Below are positions 1-6,091 of a stretch of 7,592 nucleotides of DNA, in pieces. The position numbers and the translations under genes are program-made. How positions within the stretch are numbered: position 1 is the stretch's first letter; each line of letters opens with the position of its first letter. Below the pieces are notes generated by a model. It worked only from the letters and a program-made list of their open reading frames with translations. It had not been told where the DNA came from and did no database searches. The DNA is from CAYVDH01 sp964450355 (GTDB lineage Bacteria; Bacteroidota; Bacteroidia; NS11-12g; UBA955). The DNA lies in NCBI GenBank assembly GCA_964450355.1, contig CAYVDH010000174.1, positions 1-7,592 on the forward strand. Direction: 5' to 3'.

Positions 1-1793
1 CCCATGGTCAAAATCCCGATTTATTAAAAAAATTATATTCAAACCATAACAACATTGAAAAAATCAAAGTTCTTGATGAATTGTGTAAAGGATACACTAG
101 TTATTCGATTGATAGTTTCAAAAAATACATTCATTGGGGATTAAGTATAAGCGAAAAAAACTCTAAAGAACAATTAAAATTTAAGTATTTTAAGGTGTAT
201 TATTTAGATGATATCTGCCAATACCATGCTGCCGAAAAACTATGTGATACAATACTCGCCTATTGTGAACACAACAAAGGAAATGACTGGATTTATTGCA
301 AAATATTATTTGAAAAATCCAATTATTTATATCAAAAAAACGAATTTGAAAAGGCACTTTCAATACATTACCAATCGATAAACTTGTCTGAAAAAACAAA
401 GGATACAAGTTTGATAATGGATTCATATTTGTCTATAGGTTGGATGTTTATGGAAAGTAATAAATACAAAGATGCAATCCAATGGTTTGAAAAAGGAATT
501 GATTTAATAAAAACTAAAGAAAGGCGCAGTAAAATCACTAATTTATTTTTAAACACCGCCAGTTGTTACAACAACATTGGCAAACATGACAAAGCAATGG
601 AATTAGCTAACTTAGGAATTGCCAATGCAAGAAACTTAAACAAATGGACAGCTTTAGCAAATGGGCTGATGATTCGTTCGGATATTTTCATCCAAACTAA
701 ACAATTGGCATCTGCAAATAATGACATTGAAGAAGCTTTGAAAATAAGAGAAAAAACTAAAGACACATTTTACATTGTTAGTGATATGGCTCAATATGCA
801 TTATTTTTAGCTTCAAACAATGAAACGAAAAAAGGAATTAATACCGCTAGAAAAGGATTGCAAATGGTTGAAAAATTCAATTGGGTTGAAAAAAAATTAT
901 TTCTATACCAAGCATTAGCAAAAAATTATAAATCAGCTAAAGATTACAAAATTTTAAGTGAAATACAAGATACTATCCTGATTTTAAAAGATTCATTACA
1001 AAAACAACAACATCTAAAATTAACTGCTGATTCAGAAACAAAATATGAAACAGAAAAAAAAGAATTAATCATTAAAAATCAATTATTGGATTTAAAAATC
1101 TCAAAGTTATACATTTGGAGTTTAGCTTCTTTATTGGTCATAACATTGCTGGTTTTTTACTATTCTTTTAAATACATAAAAAACCGACAAAAGAGGAAAT
1201 TGAACAAAGAAATAGAACAAGAAAGAAGAAGAATTTCAAACGATTTACATGATGGTGTTGGAGCTTATGCATCCAGTTTATATACTGGCATCAATAATCT
1301 GTTATCCAATTACAATGAACAAAGAGTTTTGAACCTTAAAAACACATCCAATGAATTGATTGAAAAACTGAATCAAACAGTATGGGTATTGGATATGGAA
1401 AACATTTCGGTTCGTGATTTATTTGACAAATACAAAAACTGGTTTCTAAAAATCATCCCTAATTTTGATGGAATCAATTATGAGTTCGAAGACCAAATCA
1501 TCAATAATTCTACACTTAAACCTCAAGATGCATTAGATTTATTAAACATGCTACAAGAAATAACTAACAATGCCTTGAAACATAGCAAATGCAAAACAAT
1601 AACTTGTCAAATAACTAGCCATGAAAGCGGATTTAAAATAGAATTTAATGACAATGGCAAAGGATTTGACAAAAATAACACCATAAAAGGAAATGGATTG
1701 TTAAATTTAGAAAAAAGAGCTTCTAAAATGGGAGCAAATTTAAGCATCAAGTCGGACACCAATGGCACAAACATCCAACTAATTGTGTTGTAA
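1..1793 (+). CDS. TPR sensor histidine kinase (HisKA_3 family), 5' truncated by window edge
   Basis: Membrane sensor kinase that should autophosphorylate on His and donate to the response regulator just downstream. The frame is open to position 3 and reads GQNPDLLKKLYSN before the TTG at 81, so that TTG is almost certainly not the start; the true start and any signal peptide lie outside the window. Counting the codon at 81 as residue 1, about five degenerate TPR units span 69-265. A charged, probably coiled-coil stretch covers about 302-343, and one transmembrane helix lies near 343-362. The HisKA_3 dimerisation helix carries the phospho-acceptor His390 in RRRISNDLHDGVGA. The HATPase_c domain has an N-box with Glu493, Asn496 and Asn497, a DNGKGF box at 524-529 and a glycine lid KGNGL at 537-541. 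All ATP-binding boxes look intact. The residue five after His390 is Ala, not the Gln typical of phosphatase-active members. By analogy with Bacteroidota relatives, the TPR part should face the periplasm. The TPR ligand is unknown. Confidence 0.93.
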   Translation, partial: HGQNPDLLKKLYSNHNNIEKIKVLDELCKGYTSYSIDSFKKYIHWGLSISEKNSKEQLKFKYFKVYYLDDICQYHAAEKLCDTILAYCEHNKGNDWIYCKILFEKSNYLYQKNEFEKALSIHYQSINLSEKTKDTSLIMDSYLSIGWMFMESNKYKDAIQWFEKGIDLIKTKERRSKITNLFLNTASCYNNIGKHDKAMELANLGIANARNLNKWTALANGLMIRSDIFIQTKQLASANNDIEEALKIREKTKDTFYIVSDMAQYALFLASNNETKKGINTARKGLQMVEKFNWVEKKLFLYQALAKNYKSAKDYKILSEIQDTILILKDSLQKQQHLKLTADSETKYETEKKELIIKNQLLDLKISKLYIWSLASLLVITLLVFYYSFKYIKNRQKRKLNKEIEQERRRISNDLHDGVGAYASSLYTGINNLLSNYNEQRVLNLKNTSNELIEKLNQTVWVLDMENISVRDLFDKYKNWFLKIIPNFDGINYEFEDQIINNSTLKPQDALDLLNMLQEITNNALKHSKCKTITCQITSHESGFKIEFNDNGKGFDKNNTIKGNGLLNLEKRASKMGANLSIKSDTNGTNIQLIVL

Positions 1794-1840
1794 TTTAAAA
1801 TATTCAAATGCAAATAAATTTACTATTAAAATAACAATGA

Positions 1841-1860
1841 TATACTTCAAATTGAGTATA
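1841..1860. promoter_or_regulatory. Candidate response-regulator operator (7-2-7 inverted repeat)
   Basis: In the gap between kinase and regulator, TATACT and AGTATA form perfect 6-bp outer arms. Within them, TACTTCA, two bases and TTGAGTA (1843-1858) make inverted heptamers. Each half matches six of seven positions of the E. coli NarL heptamer TACYYMT, in the 7-2-7 spacing known for NarL. It lies about 40 bases before the regulator start, so autoregulation is conceivable. The region is very AT-rich, and NarL preferences need not carry over to this protein, so this is only a candidate. Confidence 0.35.
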
Positions 1861-1882
1861 AACATTATAAAAATTAATTAAT

Positions 1883-1890
1883 TAAATTTG
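1883..1890 (+). promoter_or_regulatory. Possible -7 element (TAAATTTG)
   Basis: The octamer matches the Bacteroidota -7 consensus TAnnTTTG exactly. However, no TTG-like -33 box lies 18-21 bases upstream; the nearest TTG is at 1852-1854, 28 bases away. Transcription from it would begin only a few bases before the TTG start at 1901, giving an almost leaderless message. The regulator may instead be read through from the kinase gene. Confidence 0.25.
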
Positions 1891-1900
1891 TGAGCAACAA

Positions 1901-2569
1901 TTGGAAATAAAATATCACATAGCCCTGGTAGAAGACAATGCTGTAAACCGAAGCGATTTCAAAGAAAAAATTTCTTCTTACACCGATGTTAAACTAATAT
2001 GTATTTGCCAAAGTGGTGAAGAGTTCATTGAAAAAACCAAAGGAATGCCATTAGACAAACTACCTGATGTAGTGTTTATGGATCTTAAAATGGACAAATT
2101 GTCTGGAGCAGAAACCATTCGCTTATCTAAATTGAATGAAAACAAAATGCAATTCATTGCCTATACTGTTTTTGATGACGATGCACACATTTTTGATGCG
2201 ATAAAAGCGGGAGCTGTTGGATATTTATTAAAACATGAAAGCGGGCAAAAAATATATGATTGCTTAATCGAAACCATGGAAAATGGTGGTAGCGGCATCA
2301 GTCCAAGTATAGCTCGAAAGGCCTTAGAAATGCTTGTAAAAGCAGACAATGACGTGATTCCAGATTCCATTATAGAAAAGACATTGACTCAAAAAGAAAA
2401 GAAAATATTGGAGCTCCTAATTAAAGGTTTGGATGCTAAAAGGATAGCTGAGACATTAGACTCTAATACACTCACAGTTAGAAAACACATAGCCAATGTC
2501 TATAAAAAATTACATGTCAACAGCAAAGCACAAATCATAAGTTTGGCTAACAAAGAAAAGTGGTTCTAA
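1901..2569 (+). CDS. NarL/FixJ-family response regulator (receiver + LuxR-type HTH)
   Basis: Cytoplasmic DNA-binding response regulator of 222 residues, a normal length for the family, and the likely partner of the TPR kinase 107 bp upstream. The receiver domain (about 4-122) has the acidic pair Glu11/Asp12, phospho-acceptor Asp61 in VVFMD, Thr89 and Lys111, so it should be phosphorylatable. The Pro usually four residues after the phospho-acceptor is Asp65, a small departure. The GerE/LuxR helix-turn-helix spans about 160-216, with recognition helix TVRKHIANVYKKL at 192-204. The start is TTG at 1901: the frame closes at a TAA at 1883-1885, no ATG or GTG lies in frame between, and the TTG falls directly before the first receiver strand. 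The alternative is an ATT at 1886. There is no strong Shine-Dalgarno sequence, as is usual in Bacteroidota. Target genes are unknown; a 7-2-7 repeat just upstream and a palindrome downstream are candidate sites. Confidence 0.93.
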   Translation: MEIKYHIALVEDNAVNRSDFKEKISSYTDVKLICICQSGEEFIEKTKGMPLDKLPDVVFMDLKMDKLSGAETIRLSKLNENKMQFIAYTVFDDDAHIFDAIKAGAVGYLLKHESGQKIYDCLIETMENGGSGISPSIARKALEMLVKADNDVIPDSIIEKTLTQKEKKILELLIKGLDAKRIAETLDSNTLTVRKHIANVYKKLHVNSKAQIISLANKEKWF

Positions 2570-2637
2570 TACTTTTCTGTATTTATTTTTTCACCTTATA
2601 TTATTAGCACTAATACTAGCGAACAAAAGTATTTTTT
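2568..2637 (+). terminator. Weak terminator-like inverted repeat after the first regulator
   Basis: AATACTTTT (2568-2576) and AAAAGTATT (2625-2633) are perfect 9-bp inverted arms, and the right arm runs directly into four further T residues. The 48-base loop and nearly all-A/T stem make this a poor intrinsic terminator. It is the only terminator-like structure I see between the regulator and the lipoprotein operon. Confidence 0.3.
2602..2615. repeat. 14-bp palindrome TATTAG-CA-CTAATA
   Basis: Perfect 6-bp arms around a 2-bp centre, in the intergenic region 154 bases before the lipoprotein start and inside the loop of the weak terminator repeat. Its size and symmetry suit an operator for a dimeric helix-turn-helix regulator. 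It does not match the NarL heptamer. Short A/T-rich palindromes also arise by chance, so this is only a candidate site. Confidence 0.3.
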
Positions 2638-2714
2638 ATGAAAAAATCATTAAAGAAAAATTTCACTTCAGCTAACCATTCATTTATCGAAAAAAAAACA
2701 ATTTTATAATGTAA

Positions 2715-2747
2715 ACTGTTTTTATAAATGAAAAAAAGTTATATTTG
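2715..2747 (+). promoter_or_regulatory. Predicted Bacteroidota-type promoter of the lipoprotein operon
   Basis: TATATTTG at 2740-2747 matches the -7 consensus TAnnTTTG in every fixed position. A weak -33 element, ACTG at 2715-2718, lies 21 bases upstream, against the consensus TTTG or TTG. Transcription would start near 2753, leaving a leader of roughly 16 bases before the ATG at 2769. Confidence 0.5.
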
Positions 2748-2768
2748 ATTACTTTAATTTATTGAAAC

Positions 2769-4037
2769 ATGAAAAAAACCTTAATTTCAATCGTTACAAT
2801 TGCATTTATTTTTGCCATCATTTCATGCTCAAAAACAACTGGTAGCATTAAAATAAATTACACTAAAGCCATTGCAGTTTATGGCGATTTAGATTCTTTG
2901 AGAAACATTCCATTATTGGAACCATCTAAAGAAATTGTTAAACCTATGGGTCACTACATTGGAAATAATTGCATTTTAATTGGAGAAAGAGCTAAGGGAA
3001 TTCATCTATTTGACGACAACAACATCTCCAACCCTTCTAAAGTTGGATTTTTAAACATCCCATTTTGCAAAGAATTTTATGTTGAAGGCAATTATTTATA
3101 CGCTGAATCTGGTTATGATTTATTGAAAATAGACTTAACTGATGTCCGCACCCCCAAAGTAATTAAAAGGGTGAATAACGCTTTTCACACTCAATTAAAA
3201 AATAACCAAGGGCAAGTCATTCTTGGTTTTATTTACCAAAATGCTACCGATGAATTTGATTACAACAGCGAAGAAGCTAAATCCATAAAAAAGGATGGTA
3301 AATTATACATCGATTACAGAAAAAAAATGATTCCACTTTCTTCAGTGCCTACCATGTTTACAGGTAATAACGGTAAATCCAAAGGAACTATTAATCGCAT
3401 TTGCGTCATCAAAGACCACGTGTATGTTGTTGGCATCGACAAAATGCACATTTTTTCTAACAACCAAGATTTTAACAAAGTGAAAGAACTAAAAATTGGT
3501 GACAATACAGAAACCATTTACACTGACAAAGATAGATTGTATTTAGGCTCTCAAACTCAATTAACTATATACGATTTAAAAAGTCCATCCAATCCAAAAG
3601 AAATTGGCAATGTAGATCATGAAGAATCATGTGACCCAGTATTAGCAGTTGGTGATTATGCTTATTCCACCTTGCGTTCTGTGACTAACGAAGGTTGTTC
3701 TCCTAGTGAAAATGTGTTAATGGTTGTGGAAATAAAAAAATCTGGTAGAGCTAAAGAAGTCCAAACAATAGACATGAAAAGTCCCTACGGATTGGCTTTA
3801 ATAAACAATTATTTATTTGTTGGTGAAGGTACCAATGGGTTGAGAATTTTCAATGCAAAATACAAAGACGATTTAAAAGAATCTAAAAAGTTCAACAACA
3901 TTGTTGCTTTTGACATCATGCAACATCCAACTAACAGCGATATCATCATCACTACACATCAAAACGGATTGAGACAATACAAAATCAACTGGAATGATTT
4001 GACACTGAATTTAGAAAAAAACCTAGATTACAAATAA
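2769..4037 (+). CDS. LVIVD-repeat lipoprotein, probable beta-propeller
   Basis: Predicted envelope lipoprotein of 422 residues, function unknown. The N-terminus has Lys2-Lys3, a hydrophobic core to about residue 18 and a lipobox IISC with lipidated Cys20. The residues after Cys20 (SKTTGS) are not acidic, so the Bacteroidota surface-export signal is not evident and a periplasm-facing position is the simpler reading. The mature part has recurring LVIVD-type units, in which a short strand with a Tyr/Leu-rich core is followed by a second strand and then a Pro-Lys turn. They are near 74-97 (GIHLFD...NPSKVG), 108-135 (NYLYAES...TPKVI), 255-282 (DRLYLGS...NPKEIG) and 347-375 (NYLFVGE...GLRIF). Such repeats usually fold as propeller blades and are common in Bacteroidota surface proteins. 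An insert of about 60 residues (145-205) separates the second and third clear units. It starts at ATG 2769 behind a predicted promoter. The next gene begins 9 bases after its stop, so the two are probably co-transcribed. No enzymatic motif is visible. Confidence 0.85.
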   Translation: MKKTLISIVTIAFIFAIISCSKTTGSIKINYTKAIAVYGDLDSLRNIPLLEPSKEIVKPMGHYIGNNCILIGERAKGIHLFDDNNISNPSKVGFLNIPFCKEFYVEGNYLYAESGYDLLKIDLTDVRTPKVIKRVNNAFHTQLKNNQGQVILGFIYQNATDEFDYNSEEAKSIKKDGKLYIDYRKKMIPLSSVPTMFTGNNGKSKGTINRICVIKDHVYVVGIDKMHIFSNNQDFNKVKELKIGDNTETIYTDKDRLYLGSQTQLTIYDLKSPSNPKEIGNVDHEESCDPVLAVGDYAYSTLRSVTNEGCSPSENVLMVVEIKKSGRAKEVQTIDMKSPYGLALINNYLFVGEGTNGLRIFNAKYKDDLKESKKFNNIVAFDIMQHPTNSDIIITTHQNGLRQYKINWNDLTLNLEKNLDYK

Positions 4038-4046
4038 TTTGATTGT

Positions 4047-4715
4047 TTGATTAATAAGTTAGTTTTAATATCCTTATTACTTGTTTGTGGTGTTGCATTT
4101 TCATACCCAAATATTCAAAAAAATATTTTTTCTCAAATCGAATGTAATTCAAAATACAATACTTTAAAATCTGACTCTGTTAAGTTTAAAAAATTTATAT
4201 ACCCTATTGATTATAGATTTTTCCACTACCAAGTGGGAATACAAATGGGCGGTATTAAATTCATTAATATAGGCATGAATACTCAAGTGTATTTTCAACC
4301 TATAAGATTTTTAGCTTTAACTGGAGGCGTGGATATACAATATTTTAGACTAAAAATATTTTCTAGTTCCGACAAACACATCATCAACACAGGTAGCCTA
4401 CCTATGTATTACGGAGGACTGATTAAACTAACAAACAAATTCAATTCACAAAAAGACTATTATTTATTTGCAAAAAGAGGAATATCCATTGGAATTGGTT
4501 CTGAAAGCGTTAAGGCTAATAACCATCCTTTTTTAGAGATTGGGATAGGAAAAACATTTAAACAAAAAAGCTCATGTTCATATCGATTGGAAGCCTCCTA
4601 TCAACAATACGGTGTTTCTGGAACAGCATTAAGTAGTTATCAAGCCATCATTGATTATGATTTAATGTACCGTTCCGTAGTAATGAGGGCATCCTTTGTA
4701 TTTCACAAGTACTAA
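4047..4715 (+). CDS. Exported protein of unknown function, possible small outer-membrane beta-barrel
   Basis: Protein of 222 residues that I do not recognise as a named family. The TTG at 4047 is supported as the start because it gives a classic signal peptide: Lys4, a hydrophobic run at 5-18, and likely cleavage near Ala17-Phe-Ser-Tyr20. The next in-frame ATG would cut into the mature region. After a charged linker, residues 58-222 contain short alternating polar/hydrophobic segments rich in Gly and aromatic residues, such as YQVGIQMGGIKFINIGM, FLALTGGVDIQYF, HPFLEIGIGKTF and YRLEASYQQY. The C-terminus is VVMRASFVFHKY, which resembles the last strand of a barrel. Eight or so strands would suit this length. 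It follows the LVIVD lipoprotein by 9 bases and is followed by an intrinsic terminator, so the pair forms an operon and may act at the same membrane. Barrel topology is inferred from pattern only; a soluble periplasmic beta-sandwich is the main alternative. Confidence 0.7.
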   Translation: MINKLVLISLLLVCGVAFSYPNIQKNIFSQIECNSKYNTLKSDSVKFKKFIYPIDYRFFHYQVGIQMGGIKFINIGMNTQVYFQPIRFLALTGGVDIQYFRLKIFSSSDKHIINTGSLPMYYGGLIKLTNKFNSQKDYYLFAKRGISIGIGSESVKANNHPFLEIGIGKTFKQKSSCSYRLEASYQQYGVSGTALSSYQAIIDYDLMYRSVVMRASFVFHKY

Positions 4716-4739
4716 TAACTAAAATTAAACACTTCATAA

Positions 4740-4764
4740 TCAACTTCTTTAGGTTGAATTTTTT
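4740..4764 (+). terminator. Rho-independent terminator of the lipoprotein/barrel operon
   Basis: TCAACTT, a CTTT tetraloop and AGGTTGA form a 7-bp stem with one G-T wobble (4740-4757), followed after one A-T step by six T residues at 4759-4764. It sits 25 bases after the stop of the exported-protein gene and separates that operon from the DUF1761 gene. Confidence 0.7.
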
Positions 4765-4786
4765 ACTTTCTGAAAAATAAATTGTG

Positions 4787-4815
4787 TTGTTTTAGCATTT
4801 TGTTTAATACATTTG
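4787..4815 (+). promoter_or_regulatory. Predicted Bacteroidota-type promoter of the DUF1761-like gene
   Basis: TACATTTG at 4808-4815 matches TAnnTTTG in all fixed positions. TTG at 4787-4789 lies 18 bases upstream, close to the 19-21 usual for the -33 box. Transcription would start near 4821, about 23 bases before the ATG at 4844. The -7 box lies between the two arms of a 12-bp inverted repeat. Confidence 0.55.
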
Positions 4816-4835
4816 TTTCAACAATTAAACAAAAT
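4797..4835. repeat. Perfect 12-bp inverted repeat spanning the promoter
   Basis: ATTTTGTTTAAT (4797-4808) and ATTAAACAAAAT (4824-4835) are exact reverse complements separated by 15 bases, with arm centres 27 bp apart. Outside them, GTTGT (4786-4790) and ACAAC (4836-4840) also pair if a 6-base bulge is allowed. The predicted -7 element begins on the last base of the left arm, and the predicted transcription start falls just before the right arm. The layout suits a regulator-binding site better than an RNA hairpin. Confidence 0.6.
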
Positions 4836-4843
4836 ACAACATT

Positions 4844-5374
4844 ATGAGCATGATTCTTACTTTAGCAATTGCCGCATTAATTCCATTAATTGTCGGCTTT
4901 ATTTATTACAACAAAAATGTCTTTGGAAATTCATGGGCAGCCATGACTGGCATTGAAATGGGAAATCCTGAAGAGATGAAAAAGGCCATGCCTAAAATCA
5001 TGGTTATTTCCTACATCGTTTCCTTTTTAATGGCGTTTGCCTTGTCGCCATTTGTCATTCACCAAATGGGATTATTTTCACTTTTACAAGGCTCAATGGG
5101 CAACTTAACTGAAGCAGAATATGCTGCTAAAATTGCCGTTAGTTTTGATGGAACTCCTATTGACCCTAATAAATTGTGGAATGAGATGTTCCGTACTTTT
5201 GGTCATGGTGCCTTACACGGAACCATGTTTGGAGTATTCATGGCATTGCCTATGATAATCACCATGGGTTTGTATGAGAAAAGACCTTGGAAACTAATGC
5301 TTATCAACGGTGGATACTGGATCATCAATTTTGCATTGATGGGTGGTTTTATCTGCCAAATGATTAAATGGTAA
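4844..5374 (+). CDS. DUF1761-like four-helix membrane protein
   Basis: Integral membrane protein of 176 residues resembling the DUF1761 family, whose biochemical role is unknown. Four hydrophobic helices are predicted at about 4-22, 53-72, 121-142 and 150-170. The first is followed by YYNKNVFGNSWAAMTG, like the family's aromatic/Gly segment ending in W-x3-TG. The 73-120 loop is polar, with an HGALHG motif at 121-126 leading into helix three. Length and topology suit the family. It starts at ATG 4844; a second ATG two codons later (4850) is possible. It is transcribed alone, as far as can be seen, from its own promoter embedded in an inverted repeat, and converges on the second response regulator with only 17 bases between the stops. 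The family name comes from overall pattern, not a search. The location should be the cytoplasmic membrane. Confidence 0.75.
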   Translation: MSMILTLAIAALIPLIVGFIYYNKNVFGNSWAAMTGIEMGNPEEMKKAMPKIMVISYIVSFLMAFALSPFVIHQMGLFSLLQGSMGNLTEAEYAAKIAVSFDGTPIDPNKLWNEMFRTFGHGALHGTMFGVFMALPMIITMGLYEKRPWKLMLINGGYWIINFALMGGFICQMIKW

Positions 5375-5383
5375 TTTCATTTT

Positions 5384-5430
5384 GAAGCCATTCAAAAAAA
5401 CAAATTAAACCTAAACTTTTGAATGGCTTC
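5384..5430. terminator. 14-bp perfect inverted repeat at the convergent junction (possible bidirectional terminator)
   Basis: GAAGCCATTCAAAA (5384-5397) and TTTTGAATGGCTTC (5417-5430) are exact reverse complements with a 19-base loop. It begins ten bases after the DUF1761-like stop and extends into the end of the second regulator, whose stop is at 5392-5394; the right arm there encodes EAIQK. On either strand the RNA would form a strong hairpin. Neither side has a proper U-run after the stem: the minus-strand run of seven U lies in the loop and stem edge. It may therefore act as a message 3'-end stabiliser or a non-canonical terminator. Confidence 0.55.
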
Positions 5431-6036
5431 TACCTTGTTATTCACTTGTAACTTCTTATATATATTCTCTATGTGCTTGCGAACTGTGCCAGTACTTATA
5501 AATAATTTCCCTGCAATTTCATCGTATTGCAATCCTTTACTTAAATGATTCAATATCTCCACTTCGCGAGCAGTTAATTTATAATCATCGTTCACTTGAA
5601 CACTTGGCTTACCCGATTTAATCAATTTTAATGCTTTTCTGGCTATCTCAGGACTCATAGGCACGTTGCCATTCAACACATCCTCTATAGCTCTGTGTAT
5701 TTCTTCTTTCTTTGCATCCTTCAATATGTATCCAACTGCTCCTGCTATTATTGCATCAAACACGTGGTCTTCATCATCGTAAATAGAAGATATAATGATT
5801 TTAATTTCTGGATAAGTTTGAATCAACTTTTTTGACGCCTCTATTCCATTCATTATTGGCATGTTGATGTCCATAAAAACAACATCAATGGGCTGTTTAT
5901 CATTTAATTTATCTAACAAATCTTTCCCATTTTCTGCCATTACAACGACTTTATAATCTGAATTTAGTTCTATTTTCTCTTTCAATAGCTCACTTAACTT
6001 TTGATTGTCTTCTGCAATTGCAATATGAATATTCAT
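5392..6036 (-). CDS. NarL/FixJ-family response regulator (second system)
   Basis: Response regulator of 214 residues, partner of the TPR kinase encoded 55 bp upstream on the same strand. The receiver (about 3-118) has Glu9/Asp10, phospho-acceptor Asp56 in VVFMDINMP with the usual Pro60, Ser84 in the Thr/Ser position and Lys106, so all activation residues are present. The LuxR-type helix-turn-helix covers about 154-208, with recognition helix TVRKHIENIYKKL at 184-196. This differs from the first regulator's by only two residues over 13. The ATG at 6036 sits just before the first strand and is the obvious start. Upstream, AATTTGT (6049-6043) lies six bases before the ATG; the first regulator has the same heptamer before its start. 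The 3' end takes part in a long inverted repeat with the convergent junction. Targets are unknown. Confidence 0.95.
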   Translation of the reverse strand: MNIHIAIAEDNQKLSELLKEKIELNSDYKVVVMAENGKDLLDKLNDKQPIDVVFMDINMPIMNGIEASKKLIQTYPEIKIIISSIYDDEDHVFDAIIAGAVGYILKDAKKEEIHRAIEDVLNGNVPMSPEIARKALKLIKSGKPSVQVNDDYKLTAREVEILNHLSKGLQYDEIAGKLFISTGTVRKHIENIYKKLQVNNKVEAIQKFRFNLFF

Positions 6037-6091
6037 TTATTTACAAATTAAAAATTAAATTATTCAATATGAAATACGAAATTCATCATAT

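Noticed and set aside
81..83. TTG at 81 as the start of the first kinase
   Set aside because: The frame is open to the window edge and encodes TPR-like sequence upstream, so the gene starts outside the window.
1874..1885. TTAATTAATTAA palindrome before the first regulator
   Set aside because: Simple 4-base repeat of low complexity; no reason to call it an operator.
2638..2709. Short open frame of 23 residues beginning MKKSLKKNFTSANH
   Set aside because: It follows directly on the T-run of the weak terminator, has no promoter or ribosome-site evidence, and its Lys-rich composition is what A-rich intergenic DNA would encode. It could be a peptide gene only if conserved in relatives.
2679..2732. 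9-bp inverted repeat TTCATTTAT / ATAAATGAA with a 36-base spacer
   Set aside because: Almost pure A/T arms with wide spacing in an AT-rich intergenic region; easily due to chance.
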